A model generated the notes under the pieces. It was given only the letters and a program-made list of their open reading frames with translations, was not told the DNA's origin and searched no databases. Below, in pieces: positions 9,325 to 18,752 of a stretch of DNA of 64,000 nt. This DNA is from CAZUGA01 sp964619885 (GTDB lineage Bacteria; Pseudomonadota; Gammaproteobacteria; Methylococcales; UBA1147). A program made the translations under genes and the position numbers. The DNA lies in contig CAZUGA010000011.1 in assembly GCA_964619885.1 (NCBI GenBank), positions 41,156 to 105,155 of the forward strand, in the 5' to 3' direction. How positions within the stretch are numbered: position 1 is the stretch's first letter; every line of letters begins with the position of its first letter.

Positions 9325-10119
9325 CTATCTTCGCTCCAATCTATAGGCGCGAATTAATAAAAAAAAGCCCAATAATATAAACGGTACACTCAACCACTGA
9401 CCGACACTGATAGGAATTTCGGTTGTGTACGAAGCTTGCCTGGTCTTAAAAAATTCCAGGCAGAAACGAGCTGAAAACAACAGAACCAAATAAATTCCTA
9501 TCAGAAATCCATCGGCTTTCCGACCCGCGTAGCGTAAATAGCAAAGGAACATGATCGTCGATATAATTAAGTAACTTAAAGCCTCATACAGCTGAACCGG
9601 GTGACGCGGAATCAAATCAACCCGCTGAAAAACAAAGGCCCAAGGAACGGTCGACGGAACCCCAACAATTTCGGAATTAAATAAATTCCCCATACGTATG
9701 AAAAACGAAACCGTCGCCAACGGAACCGACCCTCGATCAAGCATCCATAAACCAGTATAGCCCGGCTTTTTTCGGGCAAACCAATACCCCGCACAAAGTA
9801 CCCCTATCCCTCCTCCGTGACTGGCCAACCCACCATTCCAGATTTTCAGGATCTCAATCGGATGGCTAAAATAGTAAACGGGATCATAGAATAAGCAATG
9901 TCCAAGACGAGCACCCACTAAAACACCGACAAAAACATAGACAAACAGATCATCCAAATCTTCAACCCGCCGACCCTCGCGTCTGAACATCCATTGAAGA
10001 ATATAAAAACCCTGAAAAAAGCCCACGGCAAAAAATAGACCATACCAACGGATCGTAATCGGTCCCCAACTAAAAAGATCCGGACTGGCATTCCAAATAA
10101 CATAACCCGTTTGTTCCAC
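9325..10119 (-). CDS. lgt: Prolipoprotein diacylglyceryl transferase Lgt
   Basis: Inner-membrane enzyme that transfers diacylglycerol from phosphatidylglycerol to the lipobox cysteine of prolipoproteins. The signature RMGNLFNSE (the family's GxxGNxxN-E motif) and the RHPVQLYEA segment are present, along with about seven transmembrane helices and the GPITIRWYG N-terminal motif. I choose GTG 10119, with GGAG five bases upstream and an N-terminus of normal length; an in-frame TTG at 10137 is a less likely start. Several lipoproteins in the window (22923, 31473, 63228) are its likely substrates. Confidence 0.93.
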   Translation of the reverse strand: MEQTGYVIWNASPDLFSWGPITIRWYGLFFAVGFFQGFYILQWMFRREGRRVEDLDDLFVYVFVGVLVGARLGHCLFYDPVYYFSHPIEILKIWNGGLASHGGGIGVLCAGYWFARKKPGYTGLWMLDRGSVPLATVSFFIRMGNLFNSEIVGVPSTVPWAFVFQRVDLIPRHPVQLYEALSYLIISTIMFLCYLRYAGRKADGFLIGIYLVLLFSARFCLEFFKTRQASYTTEIPISVGQWLSVPFILLGFFLLIRAYRLERR

Positions 10120-10341
10120 GGTCACTCCGTATTTCAATGCTCCATAATGGAGGCTTTAATAACCCATTCAATAGCAATAGCATGAACAGGTTCTACAATG
10201 GAAAGCCTCAGAGAGACACTCAATCCGGGCTCTATAAAAAACCAACACGAATTCTATGACACTTGGCAGCTTGTTGAAACATGCCATACTATTTACCGGC
10301 CAGCAAATCTGGTCATTAATCTCAACACAAACAGCATAATG

Positions 10342-11607
10342 TTACTGATATAGAGATTCATTCGTCCTACAGCGCACTGACTCAATTGCGGAACAGGCCA
10401 CATCCAATGCACTCGAGGAATCAATTTGACCCGCCAGATCTTGACACCGCGACTGCACTGAACGGGATCCTAACAAATTATCCAATTCTGTTGCGACATT
10501 ATCCGGTGTAAAACGCATGGGATTCAAAAATCGTGCAATACCAAGAGATTTAAGACGCCTGGCATTATCCGGTTGATCGTAAGCCATCGGCATGACCAAT
10601 TGGGGTACGCCAGAGGCTAATGCTTTGCCGGTCGTCCCAATTCCGCCATGATGGACCACAGCCCGACACTTCGGAAAAATCGAAAGAAACGGAGCATAGT
10701 CACAATGAAGGATAGATTTGGGAAGTTGAGTTGGGCAATTTGCACTAAATTTTGTCAGAAGAATCCCTCTCACATTGAGTTTTTGACAAACTTCAACTGC
10801 AACCTGAAAAAATTTTTGTGCGTGTCGGTGCCCGCTTCCGGCGGTAAACGCAATGGGGCGGTCTCCTGCCAACAAGAAATCCAAGCACTCAGCATTAACG
10901 GCACTATGAGGATTTTCATGCGATACAAAACCTGGGAACAACAAATGTTGCGGTGAGTGGGTCAAGGCAGGTCCGAACCACTTTGGAAACAATGCCAGGA
11001 TTAAATCTGGAGAATATTGCCAATGCGTGGAGACCCTATCGACCGGACTCAAACCTAGTTCGGATCTGAATCGATTTGTTTCTGGTTGGATCAAAGGTTC
11101 AAAATAAAACCGCTCTATGCCCTTCGCCAAATTGCGCTTTACGAACCCCGGTAGAAACTTGGTCCAGGGATACGATGCCAGCGTTGGGGGTTGATCGTCA
11201 GTCCAAATCGAGGTTGGTTGCAACACCACGGTCACAAGCGGAATCCCCAATTTGTCGCGCGCAATCCTGGCGCCATACATAAAGCAGGGAGCAACAATAA
11301 TAGTATCTGGTGTATGCAATATCTTGATTTGCTCGTAGATATCACGCATACCCCGCAAGATCAGCTCATCGACCAATAGGCGAAATCCCTTAAAACGATT
11401 CCAAACATCGGGATTCGCCAGCACGTCCAAGTAGTCCTGTTTCGATCCTATAGATACGAACTCAAGACCAAATTGATCTGCTTTATCTTTAAAGTAATCG
11501 TTACTAACCAGAATCACACGATGATTCCGATCCTTTAGTTCCTGACCCAATGCTATAAAAGGGTCTATGTCTCCGTCTGTTCCTAATGTTACCAATAGAA
11601 TTTTCAT
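10342..11607 (-). CDS. UGT-type glycosyltransferase (GT1/GT28 fold)
   Basis: Predicted GT-B glycosyltransferase of the UDP-glucuronosyl/sterol glucosyltransferase-like group, 421 residues. The N-terminus has the GTDGDIDPFIALGQELKDRNH motif of this family, and the C-terminal domain has the donor-binding segment HHGGIGTTGKALASGVPQLVMP followed by DQPDN. The acceptor is unknown; relatives act on sterols, macrolides or glycolipids. It stands alone between lgt and the glyoxylate genes and has no obvious pathway partner. Confidence 0.85.
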   Translation of the reverse strand: MKILLVTLGTDGDIDPFIALGQELKDRNHRVILVSNDYFKDKADQFGLEFVSIGSKQDYLDVLANPDVWNRFKGFRLLVDELILRGMRDIYEQIKILHTPDTIIVAPCFMYGARIARDKLGIPLVTVVLQPTSIWTDDQPPTLASYPWTKFLPGFVKRNLAKGIERFYFEPLIQPETNRFRSELGLSPVDRVSTHWQYSPDLILALFPKWFGPALTHSPQHLLFPGFVSHENPHSAVNAECLDFLLAGDRPIAFTAGSGHRHAQKFFQVAVEVCQKLNVRGILLTKFSANCPTQLPKSILHCDYAPFLSIFPKCRAVVHHGGIGTTGKALASGVPQLVMPMAYDQPDNARRLKSLGIARFLNPMRFTPDNVATELDNLLGSRSVQSRCQDLAGQIDSSSALDVACSAIESVRCRTNESLYQ

Positions 11608-11727
11608 AAAATCATCACATGCAGGCCTTATTCAGTCTTTATGTATTGGCTAAAACACCGGGTCCCACCCCATCTAATACAATGCTATGATTGTGAATTC
11701 AGAAAATAGTGATGCTAATCATCAATC

Positions 11728-12618
11728 ATGACCAGCGAAAAAGAAACGATAGGGTTTATAGGTATCGGACTTATGGGGAAACCAATGGTCTTAAGGATGC
11801 TTGCCGCAGGATACCAGGTCGCAGTGTGGAATCGAACCCCGGAAAAGCTTACACCGGTATTGAACGCTGGGGCGTTGAAAACAGATTCCATAGCAAACTT
11901 AGCACAACAATCCAAAATAATTTTGTTAAGTCTTAGCAATACTACTGCGGTAGAAGAAGTCGTTTTTGGTGATGGCGGCATTGCCAGCAATAGCCGAAAA
12001 GACCAATTGATCATTGACCTTTCCAGCATTGACCCGGCAAAATCTCGCCTTTTCGCCGACCAACTTTTTAACCAATGTGGCGTCCGTTGGATTGACGCCC
12101 CGGTATCAGGCGGTGTCGGAGGCGCAGAGCAAGGTTCGTTGGTGATCATGGCTGGAGGCCGAGAAGCCGACCTACAACGAAGCGAGCCCATCCTATCCAC
12201 CCTGGGTCAACGCATTACCCACATGGGCGATATCGGTTCGGGGCAAGTGACCAAAATCTGCAATCAGATGATCGTCAGCTGCAACGTATTGGTCATCGCG
12301 GAAATGATTGCTTTGGCACAACGGGCAGGCGTATCCGCCGAAAAAATACCCGAAGCGCTCGCAGACGGTTTTGCAGATTCGAAACCATTACAGATCCTTG
12401 GACCACAAATGGCAAAAAATAAGTTTGAGCCGGTTAAATGGAGAGTCAAGACCTTGGCGAAGGATTTAAATATGGCGGTCGACCTATCACGAGCGCAGGC
12501 CAAAGCCATCCCAATGTCAGGCTTGGCAGCACAACTGATGCAACTCCACGCCGATAATGGTTATGCCGACAAAGACCCGTCAACCTTGATTAGGCTGTAT
12601 TCTGAACCGCCAAATTAA
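11728..12618 (+). CDS. glxR: 2-hydroxy-3-oxopropionate (tartronate semialdehyde) reductase family
   Basis: Beta-hydroxyacid dehydrogenase that most likely reduces tartronate semialdehyde to D-glycerate with NAD(P)H. The Rossmann motif GFIGIGLMGKPM is at about residue 9, the substrate-binding DAPVSGGVGGAEQGSL near 126, and the catalytic-Lys motif GSGQVTKICNQM near 170 with Lys in the expected place. Length 296 is standard. The neighbour 69 bp downstream encodes hydroxypyruvate isomerase, which makes the substrate, and this is the reason for preferring this name over 3-hydroxyisobutyrate dehydrogenase. Confidence 0.87.
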   Translation: MTSEKETIGFIGIGLMGKPMVLRMLAAGYQVAVWNRTPEKLTPVLNAGALKTDSIANLAQQSKIILLSLSNTTAVEEVVFGDGGIASNSRKDQLIIDLSSIDPAKSRLFADQLFNQCGVRWIDAPVSGGVGGAEQGSLVIMAGGREADLQRSEPILSTLGQRITHMGDIGSGQVTKICNQMIVSCNVLVIAEMIALAQRAGVSAEKIPEALADGFADSKPLQILGPQMAKNKFEPVKWRVKTLAKDLNMAVDLSRAQAKAIPMSGLAAQLMQLHADNGYADKDPSTLIRLYSEPPN

Positions 12619-12687
12619 GTAAAAGAGCATGAAGCGATTTGGATCATAGAGAATATCGTTATTTAGTAATACCCAATTCTTCGAGGC

Positions 12688-13470
12688 ATGACCATGCTGC
12701 ACTTTTCCGCAAATCTCAGCCTACTGTTCACCGAACTTCCAATGATAGACCGCTTTAAGGCGGCCAAACAACACGGTTTCGACTGGGTAGAAATTCAGTT
12801 TCCGTACCAAATCCCACCACGAGTTTTAAAAGTCGCAATGGATGAGGCTGAGGTGGAACTAGCTCTTTTTAATATTAGCGCGGATAACTTGATGGCAGGC
12901 GGTGAGGGACTGGCCGCGGTACCTGAAAAACGCGAAGCATTTATAGAGGCAGTCGATATTGCTGCAGAATATGCAAAAGTACTATCCCCTAGATTGATCA
13001 ACGTTTTAGCAGGACGCTGCTCCCACGCTGAACGTTTGGAGATTTATCTAGAAACCTTCAAGGGCAATCTAGGGTTTACCGCAGAAATGTTCGCGGGATA
13101 TGGCATCCGTACCGTCTTTGAAGCCGTAAACAACAAAGACATGCCCGGTTTTATAATAAGCAGCGGCCAACAGATGCTGAACTTGATTAACGACATTGAC
13201 CACCCCAATCTCTATATGCAATATGATATCTACCATATGTATATGATGGGAGAAGAGCCGATCAAATTTATCGCTGAACATTGGGACAAAATCGGCCATA
13301 TTCAATTTGCAGATGCACCAGGACGTGGTCAACCGGGCACCGGCGAAATAGATTTTTCATCGCTATTTAAATGCATTGCCGATTTGGACTACGATGGATT
13401 TCTAGGCGCCGAATACAAACCAATCGGTATAACTAACGACAGTCTAGATTGGATCGCCAAATTCGGTTAA
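12688..13470 (+). CDS. hyi: Hydroxypyruvate isomerase
   Basis: Xylose-isomerase-like TIM barrel enzyme that interconverts hydroxypyruvate and tartronate semialdehyde. The 260-residue protein begins LHFSANLSLLFTELPMIDRF and has the family metal and substrate motifs: FEAVNNKDMPGF (Glu near 143), QYDIYHM near 177, GHIQFADAPGRGQPGTGEI near 203 and GAEYKP near 240. With the reductase upstream it links hydroxypyruvate to D-glycerate in glyoxylate metabolism. Its last four bases overlap the end of the convergent MOSC gene. Confidence 0.92.
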   Translation: MTMLHFSANLSLLFTELPMIDRFKAAKQHGFDWVEIQFPYQIPPRVLKVAMDEAEVELALFNISADNLMAGGEGLAAVPEKREAFIEAVDIAAEYAKVLSPRLINVLAGRCSHAERLEIYLETFKGNLGFTAEMFAGYGIRTVFEAVNNKDMPGFIISSGQQMLNLINDIDHPNLYMQYDIYHMYMMGEEPIKFIAEHWDKIGHIQFADAPGRGQPGTGEIDFSSLFKCIADLDYDGFLGAEYKPIGITNDSLDWIAKFG

Positions 13471-13958
13471 TTTGTAAACAGATCCAATTGTTGTGGAAGG
13501 ATGGTATCTCCGGGCCGCAATATTCCGTCTTCTATGACACGGGCCGTTATTCCGCCATGGCCTCGCATAGCGTTGAATCCCCCTGGGCCTAAGTTATTTT
13601 CCATTTTCGAGCAAGGCTGGCACAATCCCGTAGCTTCTAACAATACCGAACCTATACGAAAACGGCTTTTTTTTAATGTGAGTAAATTAATGCCGCGAAC
13701 CACTAAATTCCTTCTCATATCTGATGGGCAAACCGCACGCCCAACTATAGATTCCACAACCTCCAAATGTTCCTGCTGGACCAGCGTTACCTGCCTTTTC
13801 TTATTATTTCCATGATAATGATCGCCCACCAAACCTTGTTTCTCCGAAGCTAAAACTTCATCAACACTGACAATAGGTCCACCGCGTTCGGCGCGTAGAC
13901 CAATCCAAACCAATTCCCCAGGTTTACTAAATGATTCAAACAGTTTCTTAACTTCCAT
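13467..13958 (-). CDS. MOSC domain protein
   Basis: Single-domain MOSC (molybdenum-cofactor sulfurase C-terminal) protein of 163 residues. The conserved cysteine region reads ATGLCQPCSKMENNLGPGGFNAMRGHGGITARV and is followed by the family's G-x-I-x-x-GD ending (GILRPGDTI). Relatives bind molybdenum cofactor or detoxify N-hydroxylated bases. It lies at the end of a minus-strand run with a MoaD/ThiS-like protein, a glutaredoxin-like protein and metH, which fits sulfur or cofactor metabolism, but the exact substrate cannot be read from sequence. Confidence 0.88.
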   Translation of the reverse strand: MEVKKLFESFSKPGELVWIGLRAERGGPIVSVDEVLASEKQGLVGDHYHGNNKKRQVTLVQQEHLEVVESIVGRAVCPSDMRRNLVVRGINLLTLKKSRFRIGSVLLEATGLCQPCSKMENNLGPGGFNAMRGHGGITARVIEDGILRPGDTILPQQLDLFTN

Positions 13959-14027
13959 TCTTTATCATAAACCAACTACATCATGGTTTAGCGAGTATGC
14001 CAAATTCATTTTGGGAGGTTTCAAAAG

Positions 14028-14321
14028 TTAGCCGCCGCCCCGTCTAAAACTAAGATCGAACCGTTGCATAAAGCGATTTATTTCGGTTTCATTCAGATCT
14101 GAAAAACTGAAACTTAAGAAGGTCACCGGTAAAATTAAGGCACCTATCCGACGTTGCCGTTCTTTTGAATACAATATGCGAACTATTCCATCGCCTTCTT
14201 GAATGGTAATTTCTTTGTCGTCTATGGAATAATTTTCCGACGTAGCCGCTATCGGGATTCCACGAAATAGGTCTTTATGTCCCAACCCCATTTCACGCCT
14301 AATAACGCAAGAATCAGCCAT
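14028..14321 (-). CDS. Conserved hypothetical protein next to MoaD-like gene
   Basis: A 97-residue soluble protein of unknown function. Notable features are the beginning CVIRREMGLGHKDLFRGIP, an all-beta-looking centre, the stretch RIGALILPVTFLSFSF and a C-terminus ending FRRGGG. From memory, similar small proteins with the LPVT and terminal RGGG pattern sit next to MoaD/ThiS genes in other proteobacteria; I cannot check this here. It is 23 bp downstream of the MoaD-like gene, which itself ends in GG, so the pair may act together. Confidence 0.7.
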   Translation of the reverse strand: MADSCVIRREMGLGHKDLFRGIPIAATSENYSIDDKEITIQEGDGIVRILYSKERQRRIGALILPVTFLSFSFSDLNETEINRFMQRFDLSFRRGGG

Positions 14322-14344
14322 TTAATTCCACGACAGGATAGAAG

Positions 14345-14599
14345 CTAACCGCCTGCAACCGGTGGCCAAATTGCCAGGGTATCTCCTTCGATAAACCGCG
14401 CTTCATCCCTTTTTCCCATTTCGAGATAGACACCGTTCAGCAAAACCAAATGTACTAACCGTCGCGGAACATTGAACCTATCCAATACTTGGTGGGGTGA
14501 CTCGTTCTCCGCAATCTCCACTTCTACACTATGCCGTATAGTACCTGTTGGAAGGTAGTCAGATAGAGACGCGTACAGTTTCAATGTGATTTTTATCAC
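14345..14599 (-). CDS. MoaD/ThiS family sulfur carrier protein
   Basis: An 84-residue ubiquitin-like sulfur carrier. The protein begins with the usual beta strand (ITLKLYASLSDYLP) and ends PPVAGG, the C-terminal di-glycine that is adenylated and converted to a thiocarboxylate. No moaE, thiG or moeB/thiF partner is found nearby, so the recipient pathway is unknown. Its neighbours are the hypothetical protein at 14028 and the glutaredoxin-like gene at 14662. Confidence 0.88.
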   Translation of the reverse strand: MIKITLKLYASLSDYLPTGTIRHSVEVEIAENESPHQVLDRFNVPRRLVHLVLLNGVYLEMGKRDEARFIEGDTLAIWPPVAGG

Positions 14600-14641
14600 G
14601 AGTTTGACAATTAGCGAAAAAACCTATAACCCAACCTGGCC

Positions 14642-14668
14642 AAAATAATTTTCTCTCAAAATTATTTT
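14642..14668. other. A/T-only inverted repeat
   Basis: Perfect 11-bp inverted repeat AAAATAATTTT / AAAATTATTTT with a five-base CTCTC loop, between the glutaredoxin-like and MoaD-like genes and overlapping the stop of the former. It could form a hairpin in mRNA but has no G+C in the stem, so a terminator role is doubtful. Confidence 0.4.
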
Positions 14669-14904
14669 AAGAATGTCATTAGTTGAGGAGAGTCGAAAGG
14701 CCAATTCAATTCTCCTCCGGTATCGCTTCTTTTTATTACCGGAATTAGCACCTCGTATCGCTCTAGCAGCAACTCATCACTTGCGATATCTATCTCGCAC
14801 AACTCGAACTCGACAGTATTGTTAACAATAACTCTTTGCAGTAACTTTTCCGCATCTTCACACAAATGGCAACCGGCTGTTCCGAACAAATACACCTGAT
14901 ACAT
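14662..14904 (-). CDS. Glutaredoxin-like thioredoxin-fold protein
   Basis: An 80-residue thioredoxin-fold protein of the glutaredoxin/DUF836 type. The redox motif is CHLC at residues 12-15 after a short beta strand (YQVYLFGTAG), and IPVI near residue 54 is the cis-proline segment. These proteins are thought to act in thiol-disulfide exchange; the physiological partner is not known. It lies 73 bp downstream of metH on the same strand. Confidence 0.88.
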   Translation of the reverse strand: MYQVYLFGTAGCHLCEDAEKLLQRVIVNNTVEFELCEIDIASDELLLERYEVLIPVIKRSDTGGELNWPFDSPQLMTFLK

Positions 14905-14977
14905 TCAGTCTTTACCACTATTTCTAGAACCATCCGATACCATGCAACTCTCGGCTTGAATCAATAATACAAATCGC

Positions 14978-17900
14978 TTAGTCAGGTTCGTATGCCAAAT
15001 TGGGCCCCAACCAACGTTCGACCTCCTTTTGCACGAGCTGTTTACGTTTACAATAATCAACAATTTGGTCTCTGCCGAGTTTGCCAACATTAAAATATTG
15101 CGCATCTGGATGGGAAAAATACCATCCTGAAACCGAAGCAGCTGGATACATTGCAAAACTTTCGGTCAATGAAATACCGGTATTCGCTTCAACCTTCAGC
15201 AAATCAAAAAGTGTTTCTTTTTCGGTGTGATCCGGGCATGCAGGATACCCCGGGGCAGGACGAATACCGGCATAGTTTTCGCGAATCAGTTCGTCTACAG
15301 ACAAGTCTTCTTCGGTAGCGTATCCCCAAAATTCCTTTCTAACCCGTTTGTGCATCACTTCTGCGAATGCTTCTGCCAAACGATCGGCCAGTGCTTTGAG
15401 CATAATCGCATTATAATCGTTATGATCTTTTTCGAAGACCTCAAGCTGTGACTCAATTCCAAGACCCGCCGTTACCGCGAATCCACCTACGTAATCGTCG
15501 ATGCCACCTTCGACAGGCGCAACAAAATCGGATAAACAGTAATTTGGTCGCCCAGGTGGCTTAATATTTTGCTGTCGTAGATTCCTCAGCAATGCTCTAG
15601 ACTCAGTTCGACTTTGGTCAGTATATACAACAATATCATCACCTTGACTGTTGGCGGGAAAAAACCCTATGACCGCGCGCGCTTGCAGCCATTTTTCCGA
15701 AACGAGTTGATCCAGCATCGCGTTAGCGTCATCAAATAAATGCCGAGCCTCTTCACCGACAATTTCATCATTGAATATTTTCGGATAACTCCCAGCAAGT
15801 TCCCAAGTATGGAAAAATGGCGACCAATCAATATAGTCTACGATTTCGTCTAACGGATAATCATTAATAACCTTTGTACCCAAAAATAATGGCTTTGGAA
15901 TGTCAGCCCCATTCGAATGACCATTAAATTTATTTTCCCGTGCAGTTTGGATGGGATGTTGTTTTACTTTCTTCTTCCGTCCTATATGCCGCTTACGAAC
16001 CTCTTCATATTCGGCACGAATGTCTTGGACAAACGTATCTTTATCGGTATGGCTCAAAAGTTTCCCGGTAATACCAACACTGCGCGATGCATCCGTAACA
16101 TAAACCGTGGGTCCGTGATAATTTTGTTCAATTTTCACTGCCGTATGTGCTCTAGAAGTCGTCGCACCGCCAATTAGCAACGGGATATCAAAACCCAAAC
16201 GTTCCATCTCCTTAGCCATATGCACCATCTCATCTAGCGAAGGTGTGATCAGGCCACTCAATCCAATAACATCCACCTTTTCGTCCCGAGCAGTTTTCAA
16301 TATTGTGTCCGCAGGTACCATAACGCCCAAGTCGATAACCTCGTACCCGTTACATTGCAGTACAACACCTACAATATTCTTACCGATATCATGTACATCG
16401 CCTTTGACCGTGGCCATTAAAATTTTGCCGTTGGACTGAACATCCTCCCCAGTTTCCATTTCCATAAACGGTAATAAATAAGCAACCGCTTTCTTCATTA
16501 CCCGGGCGGATTTAACTACTTGCGGTAAAAACATTTTACCGTCACCAAAAAGATCGCCAACCACGTTCATCCCGGCCATCAACGGCCCTTCAATAACGTG
16601 TAACGGCTTTTCAGCCAATTGCCGCGCTTCTTCTGTATCTTCTTCTATAAAGTCTGCAACCCCTTTCACCAAAGCATGTTCCAAACGCTTATTAATAGGC
16701 CACTGTCGCCATTCCAGATTTTCCTTCTGGTCGATAACACTGCCATCGCCCCGATATTTTTCAGCAACCTCAAGTAATCGTTCGGTTGAGTCATCCCGTC
16801 TGTTCAATACGACGTCTTCAACTCGCTCGCGCAGCTCTTCCGATATCTCATCATAAATCGCTAATTGACCAGCATTAACAATTCCCATGTCCATACCGGC
16901 GTGAATTGCGTGATACAAGAAAACCGCATGAATAGCTTCGCGTACCGGATCGTTTCCGCGAAACGAAAATGAAACGTTTGATACACCACCGGACACCATC
17001 GCATATCGCAGAGAATGCTTAATCTGGCGAGTCGCTTCAATATACGCCAAACCATACTCATTGTGTTCTTCGATACCGGTTGCTATCGCAAAAATATTTG
17101 GATCAAAAATAATGTCCTGCGGTGGAAATCCTACTTGGTCAATCAGAATATGATATGCCCGTGTACATATTTCAACTTTACGCTGGATCGTATCGGCTTG
17201 ACCTTTTTCGTCAAACGCCATAACGACCGCCGCGGCACCGTACCTCCGCACCAGTTTCGCTTGCCGAATGAAGGTTTCCTCACCTTCCTTCATCGAAATT
17301 GAATTGACAACACCTTTTCCCTGGACACACTTTAATCCAGCTTCGAGAATATCCCATTTAGAAGAATCAATCATAATGGGAACCCGCGAAATATCGGGTT
17401 CAGACGCGATCAAGTTTAGAAACCGCACCATCGCTTCTTTAGACTCCAACATTCCCTCGTCCATATTGACGTCGATCATCTGCGCACCTGCTTCGACTTG
17501 CTGCCGGGCAACGTCCAACGCCGCTTCAAAATCATCATCTTTTATCAGGCGTCTAAATCGAGCCGAACCGGTAACATTTGTTCGTTCACCAACATTTACA
17601 AACAGCGTGTCAGATCCAATATGCATCGGTTCCAAACCAGAGAGTCGACACTGAACAGGTATATCAGGAACAAGCCTAGGCGAGAATTTACTCACGGATT
17701 CGCGTATCGCTTCGATGTGTTGAGGGGTGGTTCCGCAACACCCACCTACAATATTCAAAAATCCGCTTTCGGCCCACTCAGCAATTTCTTTGGCCATATC
17801 TTCCGGAGATTCATCATACTCTCCAAATTCATTGGGTAGGCCTGCGTTTGGGTGGGCCGATACATACGTATTTGCAATAGTAGACAACTCTTCTATGTAT

Positions 17901-18682
17901 TGACGGAGCTCTTGTGCACCCAACGCGCAATTTAAGCCAATACTAACCGGATTCGCGTGGTTCAGAGAATTCCAAAATGCTTCAGTTGTCTGTCCAGACA
18001 AGGTTCGGCCGGAAGAATCCGTGATGGTTCCCGAGATCATGACCGGTAAACGGGTCTTAGTATCATCGAAAAACTTTTCTACCGCGAAAATTGCAGCTTT
18101 GGCATTCAAGGTATCAAATATGGTCTCGATCAATATTAGATCGGCCCCACCTTCCACCAACCCTTGTGTAGATTCGTAGTACGCATCAACCAAGTCATCG
18201 TAGCTTACGTTGCGAAAGCCCGGGTCGTTAACATCTGGGGATAATGAAGCGGTCCGGTTTGTAGGTCCAATAACACCAGCAACAAAACGCGGCCGGTCTG
18301 GCGTCCTACTGGTCACCGCCTTGGCTGCTTCACGTGCTAACCGGGCCGATTCCAAATTGATTTCGTATGCCAGAGATTCCATCGAATAATCAGCCATCGC
18401 GATTCGCGTTGAATTAAACGTATTGGTTTCAATGATGTCAGCACCGGATTCCAAATACGCGGTATGTATGGCTTTGATAATTTCAGGTTGGGTTAAAGAT
18501 AAAAGGTCATTATTACCTTTTAAATCACATTCCCATGTCGAAAAACGTTCTCCCCTATAGTCGCTTTCTTCCAATTTGTAGCTTTGAATCATGGTTCCCA
18601 TCGCCCCATCCAAGAATAGAATCCGTTGGTTCAGTATTGACGTGAAATCGATTTTTTCTGATGTGGCGTTTGGCATTGTCAC
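14978..18682 (-). CDS. metH: Cobalamin-dependent methionine synthase MetH
   Basis: Transfers a methyl group from methyltetrahydrofolate to homocysteine through methylcobalamin. The 1234-residue protein is full length: homocysteine-binding barrel (about 15-330; zinc ligands Cys252, Cys315, Cys316), pterin-binding barrel (about 355-620), cobalamin-binding domains (about 650-900; DVHDIG at 762-767 with His764 as the cobalt ligand) and the SAM-binding reactivation domain (about 930-1234). The frame opens with GTG at 18682 and has an ATG two codons later at 18676; either may be the start. It needs cobalamin, so the organism makes or imports B12. Confidence 0.97.
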   Translation of the reverse strand: MTMPNATSEKIDFTSILNQRILFLDGAMGTMIQSYKLEESDYRGERFSTWECDLKGNNDLLSLTQPEIIKAIHTAYLESGADIIETNTFNSTRIAMADYSMESLAYEINLESARLAREAAKAVTSRTPDRPRFVAGVIGPTNRTASLSPDVNDPGFRNVSYDDLVDAYYESTQGLVEGGADLILIETIFDTLNAKAAIFAVEKFFDDTKTRLPVMISGTITDSSGRTLSGQTTEAFWNSLNHANPVSIGLNCALGAQELRQYIEELSTIANTYVSAHPNAGLPNEFGEYDESPEDMAKEIAEWAESGFLNIVGGCCGTTPQHIEAIRESVSKFSPRLVPDIPVQCRLSGLEPMHIGSDTLFVNVGERTNVTGSARFRRLIKDDDFEAALDVARQQVEAGAQMIDVNMDEGMLESKEAMVRFLNLIASEPDISRVPIMIDSSKWDILEAGLKCVQGKGVVNSISMKEGEETFIRQAKLVRRYGAAAVVMAFDEKGQADTIQRKVEICTRAYHILIDQVGFPPQDIIFDPNIFAIATGIEEHNEYGLAYIEATRQIKHSLRYAMVSGGVSNVSFSFRGNDPVREAIHAVFLYHAIHAGMDMGIVNAGQLAIYDEISEELRERVEDVVLNRRDDSTERLLEVAEKYRGDGSVIDQKENLEWRQWPINKRLEHALVKGVADFIEEDTEEARQLAEKPLHVIEGPLMAGMNVVGDLFGDGKMFLPQVVKSARVMKKAVAYLLPFMEMETGEDVQSNGKILMATVKGDVHDIGKNIVGVVLQCNGYEVIDLGVMVPADTILKTARDEKVDVIGLSGLITPSLDEMVHMAKEMERLGFDIPLLIGGATTSRAHTAVKIEQNYHGPTVYVTDASRSVGITGKLLSHTDKDTFVQDIRAEYEEVRKRHIGRKKKVKQHPIQTARENKFNGHSNGADIPKPLFLGTKVINDYPLDEIVDYIDWSPFFHTWELAGSYPKIFNDEIVGEEARHLFDDANAMLDQLVSEKWLQARAVIGFFPANSQGDDIVVYTDQSRTESRALLRNLRQQNIKPPGRPNYCLSDFVAPVEGGIDDYVGGFAVTAGLGIESQLEVFEKDHNDYNAIMLKALADRLAEAFAEVMHKRVRKEFWGYATEEDLSVDELIRENYAGIRPAPGYPACPDHTEKETLFDLLKVEANTGISLTESFAMYPAASVSGWYFSHPDAQYFNVGKLGRDQIVDYCKRKQLVQKEVERWLGPNLAYEPD

Positions 18683-18723
18683 AGATTTAGTCTGACTGGC
18701 GTCCAGTATTGAGAAAACTTTTT

Positions 18724-18752
18724 ATTCTATACTTCAACATTCGTTAATCCAA
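18724..18752 (-). promoter_or_regulatory. Candidate sigma-70 promoter of metH
   Basis: On the minus strand TTGGAT (18752-18747) and TAGAAT (18729-18724) are separated by 17 bp, giving a predicted start near 18717 and a leader of about 35 nt. I see no SAM or SAH riboswitch core in this short leader. Confidence 0.4.
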
